NCBI GenBank assembly: GCA_023484105.1
Contig: JAMDBD010000009.1
Span: 62,001 to 126,000 of the forward strand
Direction: 5' to 3'
From: Thermoplasmatota archaeon
GTDB taxonomy: Archaea > Thermoplasmatota > Thermoplasmata > Thermoplasmatales > Thermoplasmataceae
DNA: 64,000 nt
Of the stretch, positions 8,668 through 16,926 are shown one piece after another. Made by a program: the position numbers and the translations under genes. Under the pieces are notes generated by a model that was given only the letters and a program-made list of their open reading frames with translations, ran no database searches and had not been told where the DNA came from. Position 1 is the first letter of the stretch. Each line of letters begins with the position of its first letter.

Positions 8668-9102
8668 ATGGAATCCAAACCCGATGAGGAAAAGAAAAAT
8701 ATCTCTGTAAAGGGGGTAAACAAGGAACTCTACAGAAAAGTAATGCAGAAGGCAGTTGAAACAGGAAAGTCGATTGGTGAACTGACAAACGATGCATATA
8801 AAGCCTTGCTTTCAACCATGGAGACGGCATGGGGAAAGTCAATGAGCGTTTTGCATGGAGGTCCACGCATCATATCTGACTTCAAGAGTATAAGCATAAG
8901 CGATACCGATTTAAAGGAGATTGGAAAGAATGTTTTTTTCAGGAACATTGGTGATCTTGACCTATCAGAAGTGACTTCAGAGACATTTGAAAAATATGTG
9001 GATGGCCTGGTAAACATTGATAGACTGATAATCTCCAACAAAATGAAGAAAAGCCTTGTGCTGCTCAGGGGGAGATATATAAATAAAATCGACATCATGT
9101 AG
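8668..9102 (+). CDS. ribbon-helix-helix-like DNA-binding protein
   Basis: A 144-residue protein whose N-terminal part (about residues 11-50, ISVKGVNKELYRKV followed by a KAVETGKSIGELTNDAYKAL stretch) has the beta-strand/two-helix pattern of RHH (CopG/MetJ-like) domains. The remaining 85 residues (two LKEIG/VFFRNIGDLDL-like segments, then a basic tail) do not match a domain I know. It may be a transcription factor with a sensor or dimerisation domain, or an antitoxin, but no toxin-like partner is adjacent. The start is set by the TATA box 25 nt upstream. Confidence 0.6.
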   Translation: MESKPDEEKKNISVKGVNKELYRKVMQKAVETGKSIGELTNDAYKALLSTMETAWGKSMSVLHGGPRIISDFKSISISDTDLKEIGKNVFFRNIGDLDLSEVTSETFEKYVDGLVNIDRLIISNKMKKSLVLLRGRYINKIDIM

Positions 9103-9282
9103 ATGGCAGGAAAATCACTTGTGAGCGTCCTCCTAAGTTCAACTGATCGGAACATTAATTGTCGCAGGTCCCGAAAAGCTGCCGATTAATGGGGAGACAG
9201 AAAACTGCATCTGAATTTAAACTGCTGTTACTCTCATAAACAATTCCCTTTTTCATTCTCCGTAACTGTTATAACAAGAAAT

Positions 9283-9293
9283 AAAATATTATA
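9283..9293 (+). promoter_or_regulatory. TATA element for the exonuclease gene
   Basis: AAAATATTATA is centred 22 nt before ATG 9310. Confidence 0.45.
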
Positions 9294-9309
9294 CTTCATA
9301 TGGTGTGAG

Positions 9310-9954
9310 ATGCCTGTAAATTATTATAGCATTTTGAAAAATGGAACCGGTTTCAGCAAGAACAGGGTAATGGCTATTGACCTCGAGACTCTTGTTTCTG
9401 ATTCCAGCGGATTCCTCACCAATGAGAGAATAATTGCCGCATCGATCAGTTATTTTGACAGAGAAAAAGGAAACATAGAGACAGCTGTTTTTGTGGCAGA
9501 CAGCGATTCAGAAATAGATGAAAAAAAGCTCATAAGCGACATAGACAGAAAGATCAAGGAAATTGATCCTGAAATCATCATAGGATACAACCATACTGGA
9601 TATGACATACCCTTGCTGCAGATGAAAATGCGAACCTTCAGTTATGGTGAGCGCCCAAGGAATCTTCTTTACTACCTTGGTACATCATGGTGCCTTGACA
9701 TGATGTATGTCATTGCCGAGGATCTATGGAAGGCAGACGGAGATTATTTTATCAGAAAGCTGGATGATGTTGTCCTTCATGAAAGATATTCGGGCCTTCA
9801 GCTTATGAGAAAAAAGGATCTTGTGCGAATGGATGGAATAAATAAAGGAGAGGCAGTTAAAAAGCTATGGAAAGAGAACCGTGTTTCCTTCATTGAGTAT
9901 TGCGAAGGGGACACACATGATATTCTGATGATCTTCAAAGAAATTTTCGGATGA
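9310..9954 (+). CDS. stand-alone PolB-type 3'-5' exonuclease domain protein
   Basis: A 214-residue protein carrying the DEDDy exonuclease motifs of family B DNA polymerases without any polymerase domain. Exo I is seen as AIDLET near residues 23-28 (Asp and Glu), Exo II as IIGYNHTGYDIPLL near residues 90-103 (the Asn...Tyr-Asp pattern), and Exo III as YCEGDTHD near 200 (Tyr-x3-Asp). Such proteins hydrolyse single-stranded DNA or RNA 3' ends and may act in repair, but the role here is not shown. It lies alone between a non-coding gap and a convergent CBS gene. Confidence 0.75.
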   Translation: MPVNYYSILKNGTGFSKNRVMAIDLETLVSDSSGFLTNERIIAASISYFDREKGNIETAVFVADSDSEIDEKKLISDIDRKIKEIDPEIIIGYNHTGYDIPLLQMKMRTFSYGERPRNLLYYLGTSWCLDMMYVIAEDLWKADGDYFIRKLDDVVLHERYSGLQLMRKKDLVRMDGINKGEAVKKLWKENRVSFIEYCEGDTHDILMIFKEIFG

Positions 9955-9959
9955 CAAGG

Positions 9960-10382
9960 CTAAATAATGCCGTAGCGCGATGAGACCTCCGCAACGTTAT
10001 CCATATAGTCTTCGAATATTCTTATTATATCCCTGGAGGTTATCACTCCAAGGACTCTTCCCCCATCCATGACAGGGAGCCTTCTTATCCTGTTTTCTTT
10101 CATCACACTGACAAGTTTATTGGTTGGTGTGTTTGGTGTAACATATATGAAATTTCTTGTCATAATTTCCTTAACAGGAACTTTGGAAGGATCAGCCTGC
10201 CTGGCCGTCACTTTCACAAGAACATCCCATTCAGTGATGATGCCTGCAGGTTTCCCCTCACTTTCCACTATCAGAAAACCCGTTCCGTTTGACTCCATGA
10301 TTCGCGACGCATCAAGCACTGAGACATCTCCTGAAACCGTGTTGACATCCTTCCTCATTACGTCGCCTGCGTTCAGAACCAT
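9960..10382 (-). CDS. two-CBS-domain protein
   Basis: A 140-residue protein made of two CBS domains (about residues 5-65 and 70-130), each with the usual pattern. The first is DVSVLDASRIMESNGTGFLIV; the second starts at IMTRNFIYVTPNTP and ends GVITSRDIIRIFEDYM. Paired CBS domains bind adenine nucleotides or related ligands and usually regulate a partner protein, which is not identifiable here. A TATA-like TTTTTAATA lies about 28 nt upstream on the minus strand (10405-10414). Confidence 0.88.
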   Translation of the reverse strand: MVLNAGDVMRKDVNTVSGDVSVLDASRIMESNGTGFLIVESEGKPAGIITEWDVLVKVTARQADPSKVPVKEIMTRNFIYVTPNTPTNKLVSVMKENRIRRLPVMDGGRVLGVITSRDIIRIFEDYMDNVAEVSSRYGII

Positions 10383-10459
10383 TAAACGGATATAGATACA
10401 CCGTATTAAAAATCATTGATATGTGAGGATGCTATGAATATTCCTTATACATTGAAGGA

Positions 10460-11722
10460 TCAGGTGGACCTGATCCTTTTGAGAATTTCAACCGCGTGTG
10501 ATACAGATACTTTTTTGTCCCTGATCATCTCAGCCGCTACGGCATCTATTTCATCTCCCTTTGCGCCAGCCGAGATTGCAATGTTTCTTGAATGAAGCTT
10601 CATGTGGCCCGATTGAATTCCTTCCATAGAAAGTGCCCTGACTGCTGCAAAATTCTGCGCTAGTCCAACTGCAGCTAGGACAGAGGATAGTTCAGAGGAG
10701 CTTGTCACACCGAGTATCTTTCTGATTACCTTAACCTTGGAAACAGTATTCATGGCACCACCAACAGTTCCAACGGCCAGGGGTAATTCTATTTCACCAA
10801 TAACGTTTCCATCCTCGTTCATCCTGTATCGCGTGAGAGATGCATACCTTCCAGACAGGTACGGATATGCATGGGCTCCTGCTTCAACGGCCCTCCAGTC
10901 ATTCATTGTCGCCAGAAGCACGGAATCGATTCCATTCATTATACCCTTGTTGTGGGTGGCTGCACGATAAGGATCTATCTCTGCCATTCGTGCAGCGAGC
11001 AGGAATCTCTTTACCCCATTGTCATCCCCAAAATACTTCTTGCTGAACACCGCGGAGGCCCTGGCAATCCTCAAAGAGGAAAGATTTGAAAGAATCTTCA
11101 TGAACGCCACTCCTCCAGTGATCTCCTCAACCAGAGGTGCCGTACCCTCGACCATTGTGTTCACCACGTTCGCCCCCATGGCATCCCGGACATCCACAAG
11201 AAGGTGTACGCACATAACTTCCGGCTCTTCTTTGAATTCCCTGACCTGTATGTCCTTTGCCCCTGCTCCCAGCTTTCTGAGAGTATCTGAAAACGAATTT
11301 GCTCTGATTAAAATTTCATCCCTGCGTGAATATATCTTTGCAGTTGCATCATTCATGTCAGATATTCCGCTCAGGAATATCTGGCCTATCATAACCGGAT
11401 CTGAACTCTCAGCCCTAAAGCCTCCATTCTCACTGGCAATCTTTGCGGCATAAGAACAGGCGGCTACGACCGACGGTTCTTCTATTGCCATGGGAATAAG
11501 ATATGGTTTTCCATTGATGATAAAATTGGTGGCAAGACCAATGGGGTATTCGATGCTGGTAAACACGTTTTCTATCATCTTCGTGATGGTGCCTTCTTTC
11601 ACACTTTCTGTTAAGAGCATTTCAGATTCTTCCTTTGTAAGGCTTGCCGCCCTGGATATCACATCGATTCTCTCCTGTGCTGACAGGTTTCTGAAGTTTT
11701 TAAACTCTGATTTGTCAATCAT
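10460..11722 (-). CDS. hmgA: hydroxymethylglutaryl-CoA reductase, class II
   Basis: A 420-residue class II HMG-CoA reductase, which makes mevalonate for isoprenoid (archaeal lipid) synthesis. Key motifs are IEEPSVVAA with the catalytic Glu near 82, DAMGANVVNTM, the catalytic Lys in ATHNKGIMNGI, the Asp in NDWRAVEAGAHAY, the glycine-rich GTVGGA and the C-terminal catalytic His in IQSGHM. The first half, with SDPVMIGQ, and the overall length match the class II enzyme rather than the class I form found in many other archaea. That agrees with what is known of Thermoplasmatales. It is followed by no pathway partner in this window. Confidence 0.94.
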   Translation of the reverse strand: MIDKSEFKNFRNLSAQERIDVISRAASLTKEESEMLLTESVKEGTITKMIENVFTSIEYPIGLATNFIINGKPYLIPMAIEEPSVVAACSYAAKIASENGGFRAESSDPVMIGQIFLSGISDMNDATAKIYSRRDEILIRANSFSDTLRKLGAGAKDIQVREFKEEPEVMCVHLLVDVRDAMGANVVNTMVEGTAPLVEEITGGVAFMKILSNLSSLRIARASAVFSKKYFGDDNGVKRFLLAARMAEIDPYRAATHNKGIMNGIDSVLLATMNDWRAVEAGAHAYPYLSGRYASLTRYRMNEDGNVIGEIELPLAVGTVGGAMNTVSKVKVIRKILGVTSSSELSSVLAAVGLAQNFAAVRALSMEGIQSGHMKLHSRNIAISAGAKGDEIDAVAAEMIRDKKVSVSHAVEILKRIRST

Positions 11723-11808
11723 TGCACGTTAAACCCCAATCTATTCATAATTTCCTTATCCTGAATAAGGCGAGATATGTGTAAATATGGCATGCAAATG
11801 GATCAGAT

Positions 11809-12279
11809 CTAGATCTTTCCGATCAGGTCACTCCCCTTGAAGATACGTTCGCAATACTCGCACCTAGCTTCTAGAGGGTCCTCCGAAACAATATGGAATA
11901 TTGTCTCAACAGGTTCCTTGGCGTTTGATATACAGTTCTGATTCGGGCATCTGAGAATGCCCGAGATTGTTTCAGGCACCTTTACCTTACGTTTTTCCTT
12001 AATGTTATAATTCTCTATGAAGCTGATAGTGGCATCCGGTGCTATCAGAGATATTAGAGAGAGCTCCTCTTCAGCTATATTTCTGTTCTCGATCTTGACA
12101 ACGTCCTTGTAGTCCTTCTTATTGCTTTTCACCCTCATCGCGAGGCTTATGGTATGGCCGCTGTGCTCACCAACATTCAAGATGGAAAGCAGCCTGATTG
12201 ATCTTCCAGCGGGGATATGATCTATTACTATCCCGTCCCTGATCTTTGATATTTTCAGCGTTTGATTTTCCTCCGTCAT
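11809..12279 (-). CDS. pyrI: aspartate carbamoyltransferase regulatory subunit
   Basis: A 156-residue regulatory chain of aspartate transcarbamoylase. The N-terminal effector domain has DGIVIDHIPAGRSI. The C-terminal zinc domain has the four cysteines in CPNQNC and CEYC, with the EP segment between. It holds the catalytic trimers in the holoenzyme and transmits allosteric control by nucleotides. The ATG at 12279 lies 1 bp after the pyrB stop codon (12281-12283). A GGTGATGTG stretch at the end of pyrB provides its ribosome site. Both subunits are therefore translated from one mRNA. Confidence 0.95.
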   Translation of the reverse strand: MTEENQTLKISKIRDGIVIDHIPAGRSIRLLSILNVGEHSGHTISLAMRVKSNKKDYKDVVKIENRNIAEEELSLISLIAPDATISFIENYNIKEKRKVKVPETISGILRCPNQNCISNAKEPVETIFHIVSEDPLEARCEYCERIFKGSDLIGKI

Positions 12280-12280
12280 T

Positions 12281-13201
12281 TCACATCACCCCCATTATCT
12301 TTGAAATAAGTGCCATTCTCACCGGGACCCCGTTTGATGCCTGTCTGAAATATGCTGCCCGAGGATCCCTGTCCACCTCAGTTGAAATCTCATCAACTCT
12401 CGGAAGAGGATGCATTATTATCGAATCCTTCTTCATCATTTCAAGCGAATTGCTGTCGATAGAATAGGATCCTATGAGGGCCTGATACTCATTTGGATCA
12501 GTGAACCTTTCCCTCTGAATCCTGGTCACGTACACAACATCCGCTTCTGGAAGGCTTGACTCCAGATCCGTGGAAAGCTTTATTTTATCTTCATCGTGAA
12601 CCCTTTTGAGTATGTAGTCCGGAATCTTGAGGGATTCTGGGGAAACAAGGGTGATCTTTACATTAAATCTTGAAAGTGCTATTATAAGAGAATGGACTGT
12701 TCTTCCATACTTGAGATCGCCCAGCATGAGAACGTTTATTCCATCTATGTGTCCTAGCTCTTTCCTTATTGTATACAGATCCATTATGGTTTGAGTCGGA
12801 TGTTGTCCTGAACCATCTCCGGCATTTATGACTGGTTTGTTGGTGAACCGTGAGGCGAGCCTTGCTGCACCTTCAAGTGGATGTCTTATCACTATAATGT
12901 CAGAGTAGGAGTCCGCCATGCGTATTGTGTCTGCGAGTGTCTCACCTTTGGAGACAGAGGATGTTTTAACATCGGCCATGCTTATCACACTGCCTCCAAG
13001 CCTATGCATAGCACTTTCAAATGACAATCTTGTTCTTGTGCTGGGCTCGTAGAAAAGCGTGCACATTATCTTTGACTGCATGATGTCTGCCTTCCTGTTT
13101 TCCTTCAGAAGTTTTTCCATATCATCCGCAATTGAGAATATCTCTTTCAGGTCCTCATCGGATACGTCCTCTATGGTGACCACACTTCTATTTTTCAACA
13201 T
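12281..13201 (-). CDS. pyrB: aspartate carbamoyltransferase catalytic subunit
   Basis: A 306-residue catalytic chain, forming carbamoyl-aspartate in pyrimidine synthesis. Carbamoyl-phosphate-binding STRTR is at residues 54-58, followed by RHPLEG (about 106-111), GQHPTQ (131-136) and HPLPR near 263. I chose ATG 13201 (MLKNRSV) rather than an upstream ATG at 13372. The longer form adds 57 residues of low-quality sequence and overlaps the divergent TPR gene, while a TATA-like CAAATTAAAG lies 27 nt before 13201. It is transcribed with pyrI. Confidence 0.95.
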   Translation of the reverse strand: MLKNRSVVTIEDVSDEDLKEIFSIADDMEKLLKENRKADIMQSKIMCTLFYEPSTRTRLSFESAMHRLGGSVISMADVKTSSVSKGETLADTIRMADSYSDIIVIRHPLEGAARLASRFTNKPVINAGDGSGQHPTQTIMDLYTIRKELGHIDGINVLMLGDLKYGRTVHSLIIALSRFNVKITLVSPESLKIPDYILKRVHDEDKIKLSTDLESSLPEADVVYVTRIQRERFTDPNEYQALIGSYSIDSNSLEMMKKDSIIMHPLPRVDEISTEVDRDPRAAYFRQASNGVPVRMALISKIMGVM

Positions 13202-13270
13202 ACAACCTATAATATTCAGCTTTAATTTGAACTTTCCCAGAGATCGAAAATTAGGAGAGGAAAAACAATC

Positions 13271-13280
13271 AATAAATATT
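13271..13280 (+). promoter_or_regulatory. TATA element for the TPR protein
   Basis: AATAAATATT is centred 27 nt before ATG 13302 and sets the start of that gene. Confidence 0.5.
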
Positions 13281-13301
13281 GACATACGGATAAGGGCTTG
13301 C

Positions 13302-14042
13302 ATGGATGAATTTGAAGGGCATGTAAGGAAGGGGCAGCAATCGCTCGACAGGGAAAAATTCATGGATGCCATAAGAGAGTTTTCAGAAGCTGAAAAGATT
13401 TCATCTGGTATTGACGATGGATCCAGAGCAGATCTCTATTCGAGACTTTCACAGGCGTACTACGGTCTGAATCAAAAAGACAGAACCAATTCAGAAAAAT
13501 ACTGCAGAATGAGCATGGAACTGCACCAGAAGATGGGAGATGTGGCCCTGTATGTTATGGATCTTATAAATCTGTCATACATATATTCCGATTCTGGAGA
13601 AAATTCCGAGGCTGACAAGTATATTACAGAGGCTATTAAAGTAGCAGAATCCACAGGGGATGAATCTCTGATCTCAATGGCTAAACTCACCTATGCTGAA
13701 TATCTATCACGCAGCCCAAAAAGCAGAAATTCAGCACTCACTCTCTTCGAGGATATCAGGAACAGTGCCCTGAAGGGTTCAGACTGGGAGTCATATTTTG
13801 AGTCTACCCATGGAATAGCAACAATACTCAGAGAGGAAGGAAAAACCGATGACGCATGGAAAATGATTACCGAGGCCATAGACAGAATATTGAACATTTC
13901 ATCGTCAATTAAGAACAGGGCTGAAAGAAAGAGCTTCAAGGATTCCTTCTCCTACATATTCGATATGGGTTCGGACATGGCCATGGAAGAAGGAAATGTT
14001 GAGGAGGCAATAAAAATAGCCCAGAAGCTGGCCTCAGAATAG
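13302..14042 (+). CDS. TPR-repeat protein
   Basis: A 246-residue soluble helical protein with tetratricopeptide-like repeats. It begins with a segment like GQQSLDREKFMDAIREFSEA, and later repeats contain LSQAYYGLNQ, NLSYIYSDSGENSEADKYI and TILREEGKTDDAWKMI. TPR arrays bind protein partners; none is evident from the neighbours (pyrB divergent, DUF2240 convergent). The start is fixed by the TATA box 27 nt upstream, since the longer frame would read through the pyrB promoter. The function is otherwise unknown. Confidence 0.75.
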   Translation: MDEFEGHVRKGQQSLDREKFMDAIREFSEAEKISSGIDDGSRADLYSRLSQAYYGLNQKDRTNSEKYCRMSMELHQKMGDVALYVMDLINLSYIYSDSGENSEADKYITEAIKVAESTGDESLISMAKLTYAEYLSRSPKSRNSALTLFEDIRNSALKGSDWESYFESTHGIATILREEGKTDDAWKMITEAIDRILNISSSIKNRAERKSFKDSFSYIFDMGSDMAMEEGNVEEAIKIAQKLASE

Positions 14043-14049
14043 ATAATAT

Positions 14050-14511
14050 TTAAGACATTTCCTTTAGAAATTCGCTGACGTCAATACAATATTCATTGAG
14101 TATTGCAGCCATTGCAACCTCGAAATCTATGTATCTGAGTTCAGACTGCAGCTCCCTTGACTTTTCAAGGAGGTCGTTCCTGCTGAGTAATCCGGAAGCT
14201 ATCGCTGCTTCAATCATTCTTTCTGAAAGTGGGGCATCCCTCTTTGTTGCGAATAGATCAGACGTTTTCACGCTGAAATCCAGGGGGATCACTATGCCAC
14301 CAGTGCTGAAGGTCGGCTTGTAATGTCCATCCTCTTCAGTGAGGAGCCGCTCGTTTGTAGACTCCTCGACAAATCTCCTTACTTCAGCCTCTGACATGAA
14401 TCCAGCCTTGTGAGCAAGTTCGCGAATGAAGTCCTGAACGGTTAGATCTCCGATATCTTTCTTCTGTCTGAAAGCGTAGGCTATAAGCTTTCTGGCAGTC
14501 TGAATATCCAA
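14050..14511 (-). CDS. DUF2240 family protein
   Basis: A 153-residue protein resembling the archaeal DUF2240 family: an N-terminal helical part with KLIAYAFRQKKDI, a middle LLTEEDGHYKPTF segment and VIPLDFSVKTSDLF. The central region looks like a winged-helix arrangement, so nucleic-acid binding is possible but unproven. The start is TTG 14511, as the only upstream ATG is followed directly by a stop; GGGTGA about 9 nt upstream serves as ribosome site. The gene lies 20 bp behind peroxiredoxin on the same strand, suggesting one operon. Confidence 0.7.
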   Translation of the reverse strand: MDIQTARKLIAYAFRQKKDIGDLTVQDFIRELAHKAGFMSEAEVRRFVEESTNERLLTEEDGHYKPTFSTGGIVIPLDFSVKTSDLFATKRDAPLSERMIEAAIASGLLSRNDLLEKSRELQSELRYIDFEVAMAAILNEYCIDVSEFLKEMS

Positions 14512-14531
14512 TTACATTTCACCCGGAATAA

Positions 14532-15005
14532 TTATTCAACCTTTCCAAGTTCTTCAAGCAGCCTGGAATAATCCGGTTCTACACCTGGGTCATCGCTGAT
14601 CCACTTGTACCTTACAATGCCCTTAGAATCCAGGACAAATGCTGATCTCTTTGAAGCATAGAGTCCTTTTACACCCACAAAGTTCTCATGCAGAGAATCA
14701 TATGCCCTTGAAGCCTCCCTGGATGAATCGCTCAGGAGATCAAATTTCAGGTTGTATTCCTTTGCAAACTGGGCCAGTGAGAATGGAGCATCCACACTTA
14801 TTCCAACAACCTTTGAGCCTATGTCATTGAACTTTGCCATGGAATCTCTTATGTTGCACATCTCTTTAGTGCATACGCCTGTAAAAGCTCCAGGAAAGAA
14901 GAGTATCAATGTCTTATGTCCTATGTAATCATTCAGACTTCTTGGTTTCAAATCCGATCCTATCAGGTTGAAATCAGGTGCTTTTTTCCCTACTTCCACT
15001 GTCAT
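14532..15005 (-). CDS. peroxiredoxin (AhpE/Bcp-like)
   Basis: A 157-residue thiol peroxidase reducing H2O2 and organic peroxides. The peroxidatic site FFPGAFTGVC places Pro38, Thr42 and Cys45 as expected. A second cysteine, Cys50, lies five residues later, the spacing seen in atypical two-Cys or Bcp-like enzymes. The ATG at 15005 is about 22 nt from a palindromic TTATAA shared with the divergent dph6 gene, so the mRNA is probably leaderless. Oxidative-stress defence would suit an aerobic acidophile, but that lifestyle is an inference. Confidence 0.9.
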   Translation of the reverse strand: MTVEVGKKAPDFNLIGSDLKPRSLNDYIGHKTLILFFPGAFTGVCTKEMCNIRDSMAKFNDIGSKVVGISVDAPFSLAQFAKEYNLKFDLLSDSSREASRAYDSLHENFVGVKGLYASKRSAFVLDSKGIVRYKWISDDPGVEPDYSRLLEELGKVE

Positions 15006-15022
15006 GGTTTTCTATCGCACAT

Positions 15023-15033
15023 GATTATAAAAC
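15023..15033. promoter_or_regulatory. shared bidirectional TATA element (peroxiredoxin/dph6)
   Basis: GATTATAAAAC contains the palindrome TTATAA (15025-15030), centred 22 nt from the peroxiredoxin ATG (15005, minus strand) and 24 nt from the dph6 GTG (15052, plus strand). One TATA sequence could therefore serve both leaderless genes. Confidence 0.55.
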
Positions 15034-15051
15034 AGTTATGTATTGTAGCAC

Positions 15052-15708
15052 GTGAAAGGAATATCCCTTCTCTCAGGAGGCAAGGATTCATTCTTCTCCA
15101 CGGTCATAGCAATCGATCAGGGAATGGAAATACTCAGGTCCCTGACCGTTTTGCCTGAGGAATTCTCAATGATGTATCATTTTCCGAACGCAAATAAGGC
15201 TAGCTTGGTTTCAGATCTATTGGGCATTCCCTGGGAGAAGTTAACGGAAGATGAACTTGCGGGAAGAATAAAAAGCCTTTATCATGAGGGTGCTGAATTC
15301 CTGATAGCCGGCGCCACAGCATCTGAATACCAGAAAACGAGACTTGAGGCAATGTGCAGTGAAATCGGCATATCTCTGTACACACCGCTATGGAGAATCC
15401 ATCCAGAAATAATACTTGATAAACTGCTTGAATCCGGTATCACAGCAATAATAGTATCAGTTTCAGCAGAAGGCCTGGTTCCAAGTGATCTAGGAAGTCT
15501 TCTTGACAGGAAATATATAAGCCATCTGAAGAGTGTATCTTCAACGACTGGAATAAATATTGTTGGAGAGGGAGGGGAATATGAAACGTTCGTTACCGGT
15601 TACTCAGGCTCAAGCCTGAAAGTTAACATTGAACGGTCAAAGAGCATCTGGAACGGTTCTCATGGATATTTCATCATAGAAGATGCTTGTTTGATGCCAA
15701 AAATATAA
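15052..15708 (+). CDS. diphthine-ammonia ligase (Dph6 family)
   Basis: A 218-residue N-type ATP pyrophosphatase. The PP-loop SGGKDS is at 8-13, AGATASEYQKTR lies in the middle, and the family hallmark GEGGEYETFVTG is near 183-194. Members amidate diphthine on elongation factor 2 as the last step of diphthamide synthesis. The start is GTG 15052, 24 nt after the palindromic TATA element. No other diphthamide gene lies nearby. It is the archaeal short form without the extra domain of eukaryotic Dph6. Confidence 0.85.
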   Translation: MKGISLLSGGKDSFFSTVIAIDQGMEILRSLTVLPEEFSMMYHFPNANKASLVSDLLGIPWEKLTEDELAGRIKSLYHEGAEFLIAGATASEYQKTRLEAMCSEIGISLYTPLWRIHPEIILDKLLESGITAIIVSVSAEGLVPSDLGSLLDRKYISHLKSVSSTTGINIVGEGGEYETFVTGYSGSSLKVNIERSKSIWNGSHGYFIIEDACLMPKI

Positions 15709-15733
15709 ACATTCAGCAATAATCAGATACCGG

Positions 15734-16798
15734 TCAGAGCTTGAGTCTTTCAACCTCAATGGCATCCCATGTTGGATACTCTTCAACCTGGTATATCTCA
15801 TACTTGCCACCGACCCCATTTTTTATCTTCTCAAGCAGCCAAACAGGGACTTCCACCCTCTTCATGCTCTCATTTAGCCTGTACATTTCTTCACTAAAGC
15901 CCATGTTCTTCAGATCAGTTTCCACAGAAGATAGGTCTCCCCCTTCAATAATTCCTCGCACTATAGTCCCATCCCTTGTGATCACATCGAAAGTGGAAGC
16001 AACGTTTTTCGCCCTTCTCTTAAGCCTGTTCCTGAGCTGCACTCCGTCCTTAAAGCTTGCTGAGCAGTAATGAACAGTAAAATCTTCAAATTTCCTTACC
16101 ATCTTCATTGCAAGTGCTGAGCTCCCCTTAGCACCTGACTGGTAATCATTCTTGACGGCATACCCTCTGCCTATCAGAGCAGATGCATTTGTTTCCGAAA
16201 ATTCAAGTTCATTGAGATTTACATAATCAAGGTCTTTGGAGATGGCATATTGAATAAGTGCTTCAGTATCTTCCTCCCGGCCAGGCAGGCTTGGGACCTC
16301 TATCCCAACAGAAAGGCCAGCGTCCTTTGCCCATCTTATCCTATCATTGAATACAGATCTGTCCATCACTTTCCAGATCTCCTCCGGAGGATGAAATCTT
16401 ATTTCATCAAGACCTGCCCTGGCAACCTCATCTATTCCTTCCTTTGAACCGCTTATGGTATAAAGATGAATATGATGATTCTGGCCGAATTCTGATTTGA
16501 GCATTCTGATGTATTCTGCAGTCCTCTTGTAATACTTCATAGGATCACCACCGGTGATGCCTGTACCTGAAGCCTGAATCATCCTGGCCTCCTCAATGGC
16601 GTCCTTCATCTCTCTTATTGGCATCTCGTCAGCATACAATACATCCTTCATTTTCCTGTTTTCCGAAAGGGGACAGTAAAAGCACCTGGCATCACAAATC
16701 CCTGAGATGAAGAGAACCATTTTCTGTCCCCTCGCGCACTGTATGCACCCTTCAGGAAGGTGACCACTGTATGCAGATCCTCCGCCCAGCCTTTTCAC
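15734..16798 (-). CDS. radical SAM protein, COG2108-like
   Basis: A 354-residue iron-sulfur enzyme with the CX3CX2C cluster CDARCFYC (Cys35, Cys39, Cys42) and two further cysteines at 18 and 21 (CIQC) that may bind metal. GTGITGGDP is the SAM-contacting GGE-like motif. The overall order resembles archaeal proteins grouped as related to pyruvate formate-lyase activating enzyme. The C-terminal 100 residues include a basic, possibly nucleic-acid-binding patch (RNRLKRRAKN). The substrate is unknown. It converges with dph6. Confidence 0.78.
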   Translation of the reverse strand: MKRLGGGSAYSGHLPEGCIQCARGQKMVLFISGICDARCFYCPLSENRKMKDVLYADEMPIREMKDAIEEARMIQASGTGITGGDPMKYYKRTAEYIRMLKSEFGQNHHIHLYTISGSKEGIDEVARAGLDEIRFHPPEEIWKVMDRSVFNDRIRWAKDAGLSVGIEVPSLPGREEDTEALIQYAISKDLDYVNLNELEFSETNASALIGRGYAVKNDYQSGAKGSSALAMKMVRKFEDFTVHYCSASFKDGVQLRNRLKRRAKNVASTFDVITRDGTIVRGIIEGGDLSSVETDLKNMGFSEEMYRLNESMKRVEVPVWLLEKIKNGVGGKYEIYQVEEYPTWDAIEVERLKL

Positions 16799-16926
16799 AA
16801 TCCCTAATATCGATTATCAATAAAAATATACTCAATAATGGACTATCTACAAACTGTGCTGTCATTAGACAACAGCATTTTTACTGTATTATGGTGTTGA
16901 CTATTATATGGTACCCTGTAACCGGA

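Noticed and set aside
13202-13372. Longer pyrB start giving a 363-residue protein
   Set aside because: The extra 57 residues do not resemble the family and overlap the divergent TPR gene; a TATA element fits ATG 13201.
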